From positions 2,984,646 through 3,048,645 of the forward strand of contig CM034597.1 of the NCBI GenBank assembly GCA_020091685.1: a stretch of DNA of 64,000 bases, written 5' to 3'. Position 1 is the stretch's first letter. Each line of letters opens with the position of its first letter. The translations under genes were made by a program, and so were the position numbers. The notes beneath the pieces were generated by a model. The model saw nothing but the letters and a program-made list of their open reading frames with translations. It ran no database searches and was not told the origin of the DNA. Below, piece after piece: positions 35,606 to 47,029 of this stretch. The DNA is from Lutjanus erythropterus. Taxonomy: Eukaryota; Chordata; Actinopteri; Lutjaniformes; Lutjanidae.

Positions 35606-36179
35606 TAAAATCTGATTGATAAACAAGGCTTCATCAGTTCTGAGAGTTAAATTAAATAAATAAAATTAATTTAAAAAAATGAAACGCTTAGTTCTGTACT
35701 GCCCTGATCTCAGAAAACAGCTGGTTCAGTAGCACTAGAACATATTCTTTTCTACTGGAAGATGCTGATATGATGAAAACAAACCTTTGTATTGTTAGAG
35801 TCTGGACAGTTCATGGTCATTAAATGCTTTTATAATGTGTTTCTGTTCTATTGTGTTTTTGTGCAAAACAGGTTTTACTTTCTTTTCTTTTGTAATCATG
35901 TGATGATAAGTGGTTTATATCAGTGACCTGAACAAGTTTTGCAATCCATTGTTTGTGAGGAAGTGAAACATGTCAAGTGGTCAGGCAGCTGAACAAACTG
36001 AGGATTAAATCATGAGATGAGGAAGTTCACATTTCAAACCCAATCTGCAATCTGTAAGTAAAAAGGGAAGTCAGAAAATTGACCTACTGAAAATAAACAA
36101 ATAAGTCATTGTTAGTACGGATTTAACTTTAATATATGTATACAGCATAATCAGGTTTCTTGGCTGAGAATAGGAAAAT

Positions 36180-36550
36180 TCTAAAAGTCTAAAAGGTCAT
36201 ATCTATAATGCCTTATAAGCATGTTCATAAGACATTATAATGCTTTATATAAACTGCTTATGCTTATATTAACTTACATGGCAAGGTTTATAAAGTGTTA
36301 TAAGTAGTGGACATAATCTATTAAAAGTTCAGCATTCATAATACCTTTTTGAAATAGAATAATGTCTTATAAACATCAACAATATGTTATAGCATGTCTT
36401 CATGAGCTACAGGTGAAGTGACAACACTGTATAAGCTTATTAGCAATTGTAATATACCAATCAATTATGAGTATAGGGCATTATCAATACTGAACTTATT
36501 ATACATTATGTTCATCATTTTTAATATTGTTTAAACCTTGTTATGAGTTG
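36180..36550. repeat. TTATAAG-rich dispersed repeat, left part
   Basis: Recurrent GACATTATAATGCTTTATAT, CTTATAAACATC and GTTATGAGTTGTCA motifs. The right part, with TTATTATAAGTTGTCATGCA, resumes at 37139 and runs to about 37300. The LINE at 36555-37138 lies between the two parts. Related to 16020-16270. Confidence 0.55.
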
Positions 36551-36554
36551 TCAA

Positions 36555-37138
36555 ACAGAGAGCCCACATTACTCCAGTCCTAAAAACATTACATTGGTTA
36601 CCTGTCTACCACAGAATTCATTTTAAAATTCCTTTATTGGTTTTTAAATCACTACATGGCCTTGCCCCATCTTATCTATCTTATATGGTCACGATATATG
36701 AGCCTGCCAGGCCTCCAAGATCCTCTGACTCAAACCTCCTGATTGTTCCAGAGGTTAGAACTAAAAGGCATGGAGAGGCCACCTTTGCTTATTAAGCCCC
36801 CAAACTATGGAACAGTCTGCCAGAGAGTCTTAGGGGCTCTAAATCTGTTGAAACTTTCATACAAAATCTTAAGACACATCTTTTTACCATTGCTTTCTCC
36901 TGAAATGTATTTAACTGATGGGTGTTTTATCTGTTTTATCTGCATTTACCTTGTCTTACCTTGCAGTTTTAACTTTCATTTTATTTTGATTTTTTAAATT
37001 ATTTTATCCTCTGCCTTTATTGTTTAAGAGTTTCAATTTTTGTTTCTCTCTCTTTCTATTATGTTCAGCAGTTTGTGTTGCATTCTATGCATGAATTGTG
37101 CTATATAAAGAAAGTTATTACTATTATTATTATTTATA
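36555..37138 (+). mobile_element. LINE (L2-like) 3' fragment with reverse-transcriptase C-terminus
   Basis: The plus strand encodes the typical C-terminal region of L2-type ORF2: RAHITPVLKTLHWLPV, LLVFKSLHGLAPSYLS, ARPPRSSDSNLLIVPEVRTK and PKLWNSLPESLRG, ending LKTHLFTIAFS then a stop. One in-frame TAA interrupts it after GEATFAY. The 3' end has GTGCTATATAAAGAAAGTTA and a TTATTA tail. It is 5'-truncated, as usual for LINEs, and is inserted in a TTATAAG-rich repeat. The low divergence of the frame suggests moderate age. Confidence 0.85.
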
Positions 37139-37591
37139 AAGTGAGTGTTATAAGGCATTATAATATTTTATAAACCTTATTATAAGTTGTCATGCATGAA
37201 TATACACATTTATAAAGTGAGGTTTTATAAAGCCTTACAAATGCCACAAATGTCTTATGAATGGGCTTGTAAAGCATTATAGATGTGACACTTGAAACTT
37301 TTATAGAAAGCGTTGTTGATTCTTCTTTTTCTTTCAGTCAGTATCATATCAAATGCTCATGATGTCCTTTGTTTTGTTCCATAAAGTTCGACCTTTAGTT
37401 GCATTGTTGAGCTGTTTCACATAAAGCCCTTCTCTCTCTCTCTGACAGAGCTGTGAGAGGCTTTTCTCTTTCTTCTGTGCAGACCTACAGTCTGCTGCTG
37501 TTAGTCAACATGTGACCACTGCACCCAGCTGAGCCTGCAAGACCTGAACATCTCATGACCTGCCCTGGCAGGGACAACGCACTGCACAGAC

Positions 37592-37617
37592 TGCACACAC
37601 ACACACACACGCACGCA

Positions 37618-37675
<58 letters not shown>
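37592..37675 (+). repeat. compound (CA)n(CGCA)n(CA)n microsatellite
   Basis: An 84-base run with a central block of about seven CGCA units flanked by CA runs. Confidence 0.97.
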
Positions 37676-37676
<1 letters not shown>

Positions 37677-37844
37677 CAGGTAAACACACACTCACATACA
37701 CACGGAGGCTTTATTCTGTGAATATTCTGTCTTCTGACTGACTGACCAAAGGAGGACAGCAGTGCAGAAAATGCTTGGCCTACTTTCAATGAAACCATAA
37801 ACCTCAGCTTCTCTCTGTGAGAGTCCGACCATGAGTCATTGTAG

Positions 37845-37845
<1 letters not shown>

Positions 37846-37887
<42 letters not shown>
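37846..37887 (+). repeat. (CT)n microsatellite
   Basis: About 20 CT units. Confidence 0.97.
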
Positions 37888-37888
<1 letters not shown>

Positions 37889-38864
37889 GCTGAGCATTAG
37901 GTCACCAACTATTGCGGTGTGTCAATTTTTGTACTTCTGTACTTACACTTCCTGTTTTGAGGGCTACCAAACCTGTGGACATGGTGGCATGGCGTGGTAC
38001 CACAAATCAAATATTTTGGGTCTGTGGGAGGAGGGAGGGCCAGCCCATTGTTGATGGAGAATATAGCATACTTTTAACCTCCGGAGAAACAGGAGGCAAA
38101 AAAAGCAAATGAAATTAAAAGGACATTCATGCTGAATGAAGGGACTAATATATGCTAACATTAGACATGTTACATGTATCTACATACAGATACAGGCAGA
38201 GCCTTCTGTCAGTACTCTGCAGTCATTTCTGCAGGTTTTCTGAAAGACTACAGATATAAATTATGATAAATGGGGGATAGTGCAGCCAATAGACACAACC
38301 AGAGGACACAACGATTATTACAACCTCCTCCAGTGGCACCATGTTGTGCTCTTCTTCTTTGGGGTAACTTTTGACTCTGAGTGGCGCCCTCTAGTGGATG
38401 TGTTGCTTAACATCCATGGCAATGTACAGGATGCATGAAAGTGTGTGGGCAGTGATGGTTATATTACTTGAAACAGATGTATTTATTTTCGTATGTGAAG
38501 GGGGCATAAATGAACCGTTCTTTGCACAACTTCATATTTCAAAGGAAGATGAAAGTTGTTGCATCACGTTTTGCTTACTGCAATTAGTTTTTTGTTCGCT
38601 GCTGCATGTAGTTTTTGTCTGTGGATGAAATTATCTTTGGTATTATTTTTTGCAGATGGAGCTCAGTAACGTTAGTTCTCCATGGTTTTCTCCTGCAACT
38701 TGATTGGATGCTGTTGGATTGGGTCAGTGAATGTGGATCTGGGGAGTGAAGTGTTGACTTGCTGTAAACAAATAATGGAAAATTAATTGATTTGTGGATT
38801 CACACTTTTTAAATAACAGAGTCTTTTCATTTTGGGGGCTTTGGGGAAGGTATCAGATGTTTTC

Positions 38865-38995
38865 AAGTCAGAAGGCTCAAGTCTGAGTGAAGTCACAAGT
38901 CACCAGTATTAAAGCTCAAATCAATTTTTGTCAAGTCAAGTCTGAAGTCATCAAGTCTGTGACTCCAGTCTAGCTCAAGTCCAAGCCATGTGACA
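38865..38995 (-). repeat. GACTCGAGTC-family fragment
   Basis: TCAAGTCAGAAGGCTCAAGT to CAAGTCCAAGCCATGTGA is the inverse of the left part of the element at 25332-26010. Confidence 0.55.
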
Positions 38996-39521
38996 CACAC
39001 ATACACACACACATTGTGTGGCGCTTGTGTTGTTTTTGGGTGGTTGCTCCTCAAGGTCCAGGGGAAGGGGGGGTTTCCTACAGCTTCTCAGGAAGAAGGC
39101 GTCAGCACCAGAAGACAATCAGAGGATGTCTAATGACAGGATCCGCTGATAACAGGCCTCTCTCTCACACACACACACACTCACACATATTATTCCAATG
39201 AGTATCTTTAGCACCTCATGAAACACACAGTACTGACAAATGGGCACAGGCCTGACGATGTCTTACTGTAACAAACACAAATTTTGTCTGACTCACTACA
39301 AATGAGCGTGTGGCAAAAGACTGCGTGCACTTACAGTATGTATGTGTGTTAATGTGCTTTTAGTTGTCTTTGTTGTTGTCACCATAAATCTAAGCGTGCT
39401 TGGTCTTGACCCTGGAGAGTCAAAGGGACTGACACAGAGCAGACACAGTGGGGTTTTGGAAGATGCTCTCATTTGTCAACAGACATGTTGAGTGATGAGA
39501 ACACAGACAATACTGTTACAT

Positions 39522-39870
39522 TATCCATCCATCCATCGTCTGTAACTGCTTATCCTGACGGGTCGCAGCAGGGCTGAAGGCTATCCCAGCTGACACCCTG
39601 GACAAGCTACCAGTTCATCTCAGGGTTGACACATAGACACAAACAACCACTTACATTCACACCTAGTGGCAATTTAGAGTTATCAATTAACCTATTATGC
39701 TACATGACTTTGGACTGTGGAAGCAAGCTGGAGTACCTTGAAAGAACCCATGCGGACATGAGGAGAACATGCAAACTCTGCACAGAAAGGTCCTGCCCCA
39801 GCAACAAACTCCCCAGCCCCCCAGCTGGTTGGAAGATTCAATCTCAGAACCTTCTTGCTGTTAATGCCAT
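39522..39870 (-). mobile_element. LINE-tail-like dispersed repeat with (ATCC)n end
   Basis: Starting at ATCCATCCATCCATC, it continues with GCAGGGCTGAAGGCTATCCC, TTCACACCTAGTGGCAATTT, GGACTGTGGAAGCAAGCTGG, AACATGCAAACTCTGCACAG and CCTTCTTGCTGTTAATGCC. This block order is one of the most abundant fish repeats. The (ATCC)n end indicates a retrotransposed tail on the minus strand. Short open frames across it are not genes. Confidence 0.7.
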
Positions 39871-40059
39871 GTTACATTATATAGTCATTAAAATTATAGA
39901 TATAAGTTAGTGTCTGAAGAGTGAACAAACATGCCTCATCCCATGGAGAGAGCAAAACCAATATTTCTACAATACTTTTGGACTGCGCTACCCGGTCTTT
40001 GTCTCTCTGCCTCAAGCCAATTGGTCCCTACTAAGGACATAAATCAAAATAAGTGGTTT

Positions 40060-41175
40060 ACAATTACAAGCTCAATTCCAAAAATGCCAGGATGTTGTGT
40101 GAAATATAAGTGAAAACAGAATGCAGTGATCTGCAAAAACTTTTTGACTTATATTCAATTGAATATGGTCCAAAGACAAGACCTTTAATGTTGGAACTGA
40201 TTAACTTTATTGTTTTTTGTAAATATATTCTCATTCTAAATTCAGTGCCTGCAACACGTTCCAAAAAGTCTGGACAGGAGCATGTTTACCACTGTGATAC
40301 ATCAGCTTTTCTTTTAACAACACTCAGTGTTTGGGAACTGAGGACACTAATTGTTGAAGTTCTGAAAGTGAAATTCTTTCTCTTTCTTGCTTGATATATG
40401 GCTAATAACAATCTGGATGGTCCTTTTTCTCTTTTGTCCAGAGGACACGACGTCCATGATTTGTGATAACAATCTGAAATGTGGACTTGTCAGACCACAG
40501 CACACTTTTCCACTTTGCATCAGTCCATCTCAGATGAGCTCGGGTCCAGAGAAGTCTGCAGTGTTTCTGGATGTTGTTGATATATGTCTTTCTCTTTGCA
40601 TGGTAGAGTCTTAACTTGCATTTGTAGATGCAGAGACAAACTGTGTTTACTGACAACAGTTTTCCTAAGTGTTCCCGAGCCCATGTAGTATCCTTTATAC
40701 AATGATGTGGGTTTTTAATGCAGTTTTAATGCAGTGCTGCCTGAGGGGTCAAAGGTCACAGACATTCAGTGTTCTCAGGATCTCTGGATCCTTTAATGAT
40801 ATTATGGATTGTACATGGTGAAATCTATAAATTCCTGCAGTTTTGTGTTGAGAAATGTTGTTCTTAAACTGTTGAACTATTTGCAGTTTTTCACTCAGTG
40901 GTGAACCTCACCTCATCCATGCTTGTGAACAACCTGTTACCCTATGGAATCTTCCAAACTGGTGTTTTTGGAACATTCCACAACTTTGGAACATTCCAGT
41001 CTTTTGTTGCTCCTGTCACAACTTTTTTTTAAATGTCAAATTCAGAATGAGTATATATTTACAAAAAACAAAACAAAAAACAATAAAGTTGATCAGTTCT
41101 AGCATTAAATATCCTGTCTTTGTACTGTATTCAATTAAATACACGTTGAAAATTTGCACATCATTACGTTCACTG
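40060..41175 (-). mobile_element. decayed Tc1-like DNA transposon with long inverted termini
   Basis: The ends are inverted repeats of roughly 200 bases. The left end has TATTCAATTGAATATGGTCC and ACTTTATTGTTTTTTGTAAA. The reverse complement of the right end has TATTTAATTGAATACAGTAC and the same TTTATTGTTTTTTG run. The minus strand between 40402 and 40702 reads VNTVCLCIYKCKLRLYHAK, LLWTRAHLRWTDAKWKSV and LWSDKSTFQIV. The last is the W-K-V-W-D-E-F block around the second catalytic aspartate of Tc1 transposases, here with K in place of the usual E after the D. Stops and frame changes elsewhere make it non-functional. Similar degenerate copies are common in fish. Confidence 0.7.
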
Positions 41176-42219
41176 TAACTTTAACAGACATTATTTAAAC
41201 TGGAGGAAATGCATTTCTGGGACAGACTAATCCACAAGACCATGTGTCATACCTGTTTATTATCGCTTTGGGACAGTGTGTCACTATGACCAGCCTTTGA
41301 TCTGAGTGTCAGACAACGTATTCAGCTACCTGTCATTATGTAACAAACGTTATTTCCAGCCTTTCCTAACAGGAAATTTTGGATTGCTATCAGGAGAGCA
41401 GGGTCTCTAATCTGTCTCACAAGAAAGAACTCTGTCCCATGTAGACCACCGGGGTTATCTTGCTCACTGTCATATTGTTCTTTCTGCTCACTGTGATCTG
41501 ATTTTCAGCTTTACCCCACTAAATTCTGTCATTACTCCACCTCTGAGGAATGCAGAATTGCTTTAAACTGCCTGGATGGCCTGAATACCTCTTCACCTTT
41601 ATAACAACTGCTCCCAGAAAGTTCAAAAAGCTCCCAAAACCCTTTGGGGCTTTGTCCTCTAATCCATGAAGTTCCCAAATAACCCTGACAGACTGCCTCT
41701 TTCCCTCTTTTGGATGATTCTGAAAACAGGTCACAGCCTCATTATCACCAGAATGATATAATAAAAGGTTTGAACTGTATTCAAGAGAACAAAACATGAA
41801 ACACAAAAATACAAATTTAATCTTAACTCAAGGGGAACACAGGGGCTCAGCTGGCAAGATAGAATAGAACCAACCTTAACTTGGATCCAATCATCCAACT
41901 GGTGGAGCCTGTTAATCAGCCACATGCTCATATACTCTCCTGTTAGGCTCATGGAGGCTGTCAGAATTATTTTCTCTAAGCATTACAGATGGCAATGTTC
42001 AAGCTGTTTTTGAGCTCCTCACCATGACATTATGTGACACTGCTATGTCTTGGCAACTGAACAGATGATTTGATCCATTTCTGCAAAGATTTCAGGGGAT
42101 GCTTGTGAATGTGTGTCTGAATGAGTGAGTGAGTGAGTGTGACCTACAGCTTGTCTGCAGCTAAGCTCAAATACTACTGGATATATCAGCCTCATTTTTT
42201 TGGTGTCCATTCAGGACTG

Positions 42220-42560
42220 TACTGACGTTTATGCCTCCATGTCTTTATGGCCAGAGGCATTATGTTTTCCAGTGGTCTCATTCTTGTGAAGGCGATATCT
42301 GAAGAACGCTTTGAGGCAATTTTGTCAAGCTTGGTTCAAATGTTCACTTGGACTCGTGGATGAAGTGATTTTGATTTTGGTGGTCAAAGGTCAAGGTCAC
42401 TGTGACCCAATGTTCTCATGAACCCCTAACCCTAACCCCTCAAGAACACCTTAGGGTCATTTCTTCAAAGTTGGCACAAATGACCAGTTGGGCTCAATTA
42501 GATTTTCGTGGTCAAAGGTCAAGGTCACAGTGACCTCAATATTGTGTACTATTATTATGA
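42220..42560. repeat. dispersed repeat carrying nuclear-receptor half-sites
   Basis: TTATGCCTCCATGTC, GAGGCATTATGTTTTCCAG, AGGCGATATCTGAAGAACGC and GGTCAAAGGTCAAGGTCAC (the last block twice) recur in inverse form at 53590-53775. Two palindromes of the form GGTCA-N3-TGACC lie at 42395-42407 and 42523-42535, each preceded by AAAGGTCAA. A telomere-like CCCTAACCCTAACCC occurs at 42424-42438. Confidence 0.7.
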
Positions 42561-44029
42561 CCTCATAATTATGACACAATTATGCACAAACATCTATCAC
42601 CTCTCACCCTATAGGACCATTTATGTATGCAAGACTGGAACTTTGTGTTGTCTTCTGAATTTGAATTATGAACTGTCACTTGTCATATCACAGATGGAGT
42701 GTTGTATTTGTTTCTCTCTACCTTCCTGTATGCTGCATGTATGGGCCAACATTTTCAAATTTCTCTTTAAGGGATGATCATATATTATTTATGTGGGTTC
42801 ACTGCACCCCCAGGAACACAAAAGCATTAAAAACACACTCAGTGTGGAGTCTGTGCAAATATTGTGGCTTTGTGGGGGCTTGTGGTATTAAATTGTATAT
42901 AAAATATTGCTGATGCACCACAGGCTCTGAAAGCATCTCAAACACAGTACTGTGTTTATGCGGATCTTGCTGATCTTGTATATTTGTACCAGTGAAGCCA
43001 GCCTGCACAATTGTACTCTGCATCTACTGAATAGTATTGAGTTTCCTCATGAGTTTCTGACTCGGATGATTCAATAAGAAAACTTCTCCACTGATGACAG
43101 ACTAATGAAAGCAGACAAAACAGCTCAGGACCAAAACAAACTTGATCTTGACCTTTGTTTTGGATTAGTTTTGTATGTTTGTGTGTGTGTGCAGCAGATA
43201 TTGTCTTTCTGCCTTGTTGTCATTCTTACTGGGAGAATTCATAGCTCAGAGAAACCCACATATGATCACCATATCATTTTACACTGTGCAGTACAGCAGT
43301 GCATTTGCAAGCTGTAGTCGAACAGTAACAAGTCCCTTCTATGCATCTCGAAGTATGTCCTGTAGACCTGTCTGTAGTGTCAAATTCAAGACCAAGCAAC
43401 ATTCAAGTCCAAGTCCAAGCAGACCAGAAGCTACCTGGATATAAAATTAACATTTAAAGCCCTGATGAAAACCTATAGTGGTTGATATGTGTTGGCATTT
43501 TAAATGACTTAGGCCCTACAATAAGGCTTTTTAGTTTTTCCTTCCTCCTTGCCACTTATTTTTTGGACAGCCTGGATTGCCCTCCTGTTTTTTCTCTCTG
43601 GATGTAACTCCAATTTTAAATCTGTAGCCCACTATTGCTCTTAAATTAAGGTCTCGTCACACCAAAATGGCAAAATCACAGTAATTTGTGGATTTGCTTG
43701 CACGGGAGATGTAAATCAATGTTCAATGTTGCTGAGCTTTGACCTGCAAATTTGCACTGTTCACCAACAGAGAGCTGTCTTTACGATGCTAACCTCTGAG
43801 GGAACTGAGCTGAGCTATTCTATAATATATTTACTGCTCTGATGATACTGCTCTGCAAAAAGACATGGTTTACAGACAAAATGATCAGTACAGCAGTGAA
43901 TGAGTGTCATAGGGGAGTTAACAGCACAGTGCAGAGAATATACAGATTCCACTGCTTTTCTCAATATCTGATCAGATACAGGATCCCAACTACAAGACTA
44001 GGCCTGAGACAAAACACTGTGGCAACCCT

Positions 44030-44560
44030 AACCTGACACACCAGATGGTTTGTTACGCAAAACCATCTGGGACGTCGTCCTTAGAAGCTCTTTAGAAAAG
44101 GGCAGGGACTTTCAAATAAAACACTCAGCAACTTCAACCAACTTCAACCAATCAGATCAATCAGTGCAGTCAGCTGGTAAACCAAACTCTTGCCGAAGCC
44201 AGTCAAGAGAAGAGCAAAAACATCTTTTCCATGGAGAAAAGCCTTCAGTTCTGACATAACCGATGCAGTCACAGCATCTATGCTATCCTCTTTAGGAGCA
44301 GCCATTGTTTGTTTGAGACAAGTTGCTTTCATGGATGCTTCTTGCTGTTTTAGCACCTAAAACCACTCCTGTAGCTGCCAGTAGTCCTTCCTGGGAAATA
44401 GGAGATTGGCTGCAACACTTTTTGTGCAGACACAAACACATAATTTGAAGCTTGGATTGGGAGTTGAATTCTTGCAAGGTAATGGCAACCCACCAATCAT
44501 GTCAGAGATTTCTTTTAACCAATAACACAACTGTGACACTGCTCTGTCTCAAGTCAGGTT
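44030..44560 (+). repeat. dispersed repeat B, copy 2 (most complete)
   Basis: It starts AACCTGACACACCAGATGGT and ends AAGTCAGGTT, so the termini are short inverted repeats (AACCTGAC / GTCAGGTT). Inner blocks are AACCATCTGGGACGTCGTCC, TTCAACCAATCAGATCAATC, GGAGCAGCCATTGTTTGTTT and GTAGCTGCCAGTAGTCC. It is a small non-autonomous DNA element by its structure. Copies 1 and 3 are at 27130-27600 and 55126-55800. Confidence 0.7.
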
Positions 44561-44695
44561 GGTTTGTAGTTTCAGTGGCCACATTCCTAGTTGTTTTCAA
44601 GATTACACCAGCCATGCAAGGACATTTGTGACGCACTATAAAACACAAATGTTAAAGGGAGGCATGGAATGAAGGATGGAAGGATGGGTACATAC

Positions 44696-44858
44696 TTCGT
44701 AGCATGGCTGACTCAGTCTCCTGACACACCCCCAGGAAGTGGTAGTAAGACTCCATCTCAGCGGTGGAGATCCGTACGGTGGAATAGGCTTGTCCATATT
44801 TACCACACTTTGGACAGCGGGACAGGAGGTTCTGGTGCAGCATGCCTAGTGCGTCCAT
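44696..44858 (-). CDS. mcf2l2: candidate alternative first coding exon B of mcf2l2
   Basis: On the minus strand an ATG in strong context (GAG ATG G) opens 54 codons plus one base, ending at a consensus donor CGAA|GTATGT. An in-frame TGA lies two codons upstream, so this would be a true start rather than an internal exon. The peptide starts MDALGMLHQNLLSRC and contains CPKCGKYG, STVRISTAEMESYYHF and VCQETESAMLR. The CPKC is a lone Cys pair, not a complete zinc finger. I do not recognise the peptide. Spliced to the exon at 15770 it gives MLR-N-EIMQQE with the frame kept. It could instead be a first exon of an unrelated minus-strand transcript. Confidence 0.42.
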
Positions 44859-45138
44859 CTCAGGTCATAACTCCACCTGTCCTCACCTGTTTCTAACTAC
44901 TGCATCTACCCATCAAGCCTGGAGCAGAGACCCTGGAATAGTCCATGTCTCCTCGATGCTTCTGCTGTCAGTTACACACTCACACACACTCACACAAACC
45001 CAGTTTCTTTCCCCTTCAGCAATGTTATTGCAGCATGTGTCCCTGTCCAGCAAGGTGCCTGTAACCTCCCTGCATCACTCTCTCTGTCCGTCTCTCTGTC
45101 ATAATCTCTGCATTAGAAAGTAAAGCCTATTACAGGAC

Positions 45139-45159
45139 ATTTGCATATGCCCCGCCCCC
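45139..45159 (-). promoter_or_regulatory. octamer plus GC box upstream of candidate exon B
   Basis: On the minus strand GGGGGCGGGG (Sp1-type GC box) is followed after two bases by ATGCAAAT read in the same strand (POU/Oct octamer). They lie about 290 bases upstream of the ATG of candidate exon B. The pairing of the two sites in a locally GC-rich patch suggests a proximal promoter element. No TATA box was seen near it. Confidence 0.4.
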
Positions 45160-45594
45160 GTGATGACCACAAACACAAACAACTACAACCTGCTGTTGGG
45201 GAGTGACTTCTCACTCTCTCGTCTGTCTGCTCTATCCCATTGCTGAGGTGTTATTTTAAGCGACAGTGCAACTGGATTAATGCAGTCCCTGCTGACACAC
45301 ACTCAAGTCTCTGCAGCTTTTTCTACACCCTTCAAAAAAAGAAACTGATGTGAAGTCACACTTCTGTCAAATACTTCAAGAGCATCTATTCAGAAAAAAA
45401 AATCATATAATATGCAAAAACCCAGGCTGCATTTTAAATTCCATTTTCATTTTAGTTATAACACGAGGATCATTGTGATGGCAAATCAAATCAAGCACTA
45501 CAGAAAACATGGTGACAGTAGGATCTTCTTAAATATGTCCAGAATAATGAATTCAACTTAAAAAAAAAGTCATGTATATTCATGTATGATCATT

Positions 45595-45715
45595 AGGGCT
45601 GTTTATTGATACTCAGTACCTTTAAGGTGTTGATCGAAATAACCCAGCATTAGGTAGTATTAAAACTTCTCCAGTCAAACGATACCTGTGTTCAATTCTT
45701 TTGGTACCCACTTCT
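45595..45715 (-). repeat. GGTACCAAAAG / AGTATCAATA dispersed repeat
   Basis: The reverse complement, GGGTACCAAAAGAATTGAAC to TACTGAGTATCAATAAACAG, aligns with 58045-58130 (GGGTACCAAAAGGATTGAAT to TTGAGTACCAATACTC). A small hAT-like family. Confidence 0.65.
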
Positions 45716-45810
45716 GAAAAAAAATAAAATAAATAAATATATATATATATGTATATGTATGTATATATGCTTTTGCTTGCAGCTAATTGCAGCAAGAGTT
45801 CCTCTGGGGA

Positions 45811-47010
45811 TGCGAATAACAATTATTTTCATTTTCGATTAATCTGTTGATTATTTTCTCAATTAATCAGTTAATTAATCCTGCAAATGTTTGGACCGAT
45901 TTTTCAAGTTTTTCCTGTAACGATTATTTTCATCATTGATCAATCTGTCAATTATTTTCTCTATTAATTCAATTAGCTTTTTGGTCCAAAAAACGTTGAA
46001 AAAATATTGATCCTTGTTTCCCAAAGTCTAAGTGAAACTAAGATGAATGAATACAGCTTATGAAGGCAAAATAAATAAAAGAAGAGTTTGGTGACCTTAA
46101 TTGCATTAAAATTGTTAATCAATGTTAATGATTGATACAAATTGTAGGGAGCAGGTACTTCAACTTTTTTCGGCTTCCGGAAAAAGTTTATCTGTTTTAT
46201 CTGTGCTGCCAAGATAAAAAAAAAAAAAGTTACTCTTGCTAAATAAATACTGACAGATTTTACCTGCTTTGCTATCATCATATCAAGGACCACTACAGAA
46301 ATAAGGTCCACTAAAAGTTTCCACCCTAAACAGACACATTATATATTACAGGAGCATATTGTTGTTATTGTTTTAACAAAATGTTCTATGTCATAATGTG
46401 ATAACTTGTACTGTTATAATATGATGCTATAAATAATACAAGTGCAAGTTATAGCAATATAAATAATATTATAGCAATATAAATTATCATGTCATCATAT
46501 TATATATATGATATATATATATTTCTGCATCTATTTTGATAATTGATTCATTGTTTTGAGTCTTTTTGTGTTGTGGACAAAATAAGACATTTAAGGACAT
46601 CATCCTGGACTTTGATCAACATTTTTCACCATTTCCTGACATTTCATGGACCAATAGAGAAAACGGTCGTCACATTAATTGAAAATAAAAATAATCAGGA
46701 AAGGCTAGAAAAATAGGTCCAAACTTGGAGCACACAGACATGCATGTTTGGACCCTTTCCAGGTGACAAGATTGTGGCAGGATGAATTAATTGATTCGTC
46801 ATTTTGAGTCTTTTTGGTTCTTTTTTTTTACTTTTTTTTAAAGTCTTAACTCTTTGATTCCAGCTTCATATATGTGAATATTTTATGGGATCCTGTCTGA
46901 TTTCTATCAACATTTTTCACCATTTTCTGATCAAACAACTAATTGATTAATTGAGACAATAATCAGCGATGATGAAAATAATTGTAAGTTAGTTAGTTAG
47001 TTAGTTAGTA
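45811..47010. mobile_element. cluster of hAT-type MITE copies (5-7)
   Basis: Partial copies lie at 45811-45895 and 45915-46032 (both opening AACAATTATTTTCAT or AACGATTATTTTCAT), at 46525-46700 and at 46785-47010. The recurring blocks are TTTTGATAATTGATTCATTG, GTTGTGGACAAAATAAGACA, CAACATTTTTCACCATTTTC and ATGATGAAAATAATTG. The sequence between them is AT-rich, with an AT microsatellite at about 46496-46523. Confidence 0.65.
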
Positions 47011-47029
47011 AAACTATATTAGTCTAAAC

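Noticed and set aside
37485-37798. Cys-Val-rich open frames on the minus strand
   Set aside because: These are translations of the compound CA/CGCA microsatellite, not genes.
39626-39910. 94-codon plus-strand frame
   Set aside because: It lies within a very common fish dispersed repeat with an ATCC-repeat end.
40060-41175. Host gene on the minus strand from the WTDAKWKSV-like peptide
   Set aside because: The peptide is the Tc1 transposase core and sits between roughly 200-base inverted termini, so it is a dead transposon.
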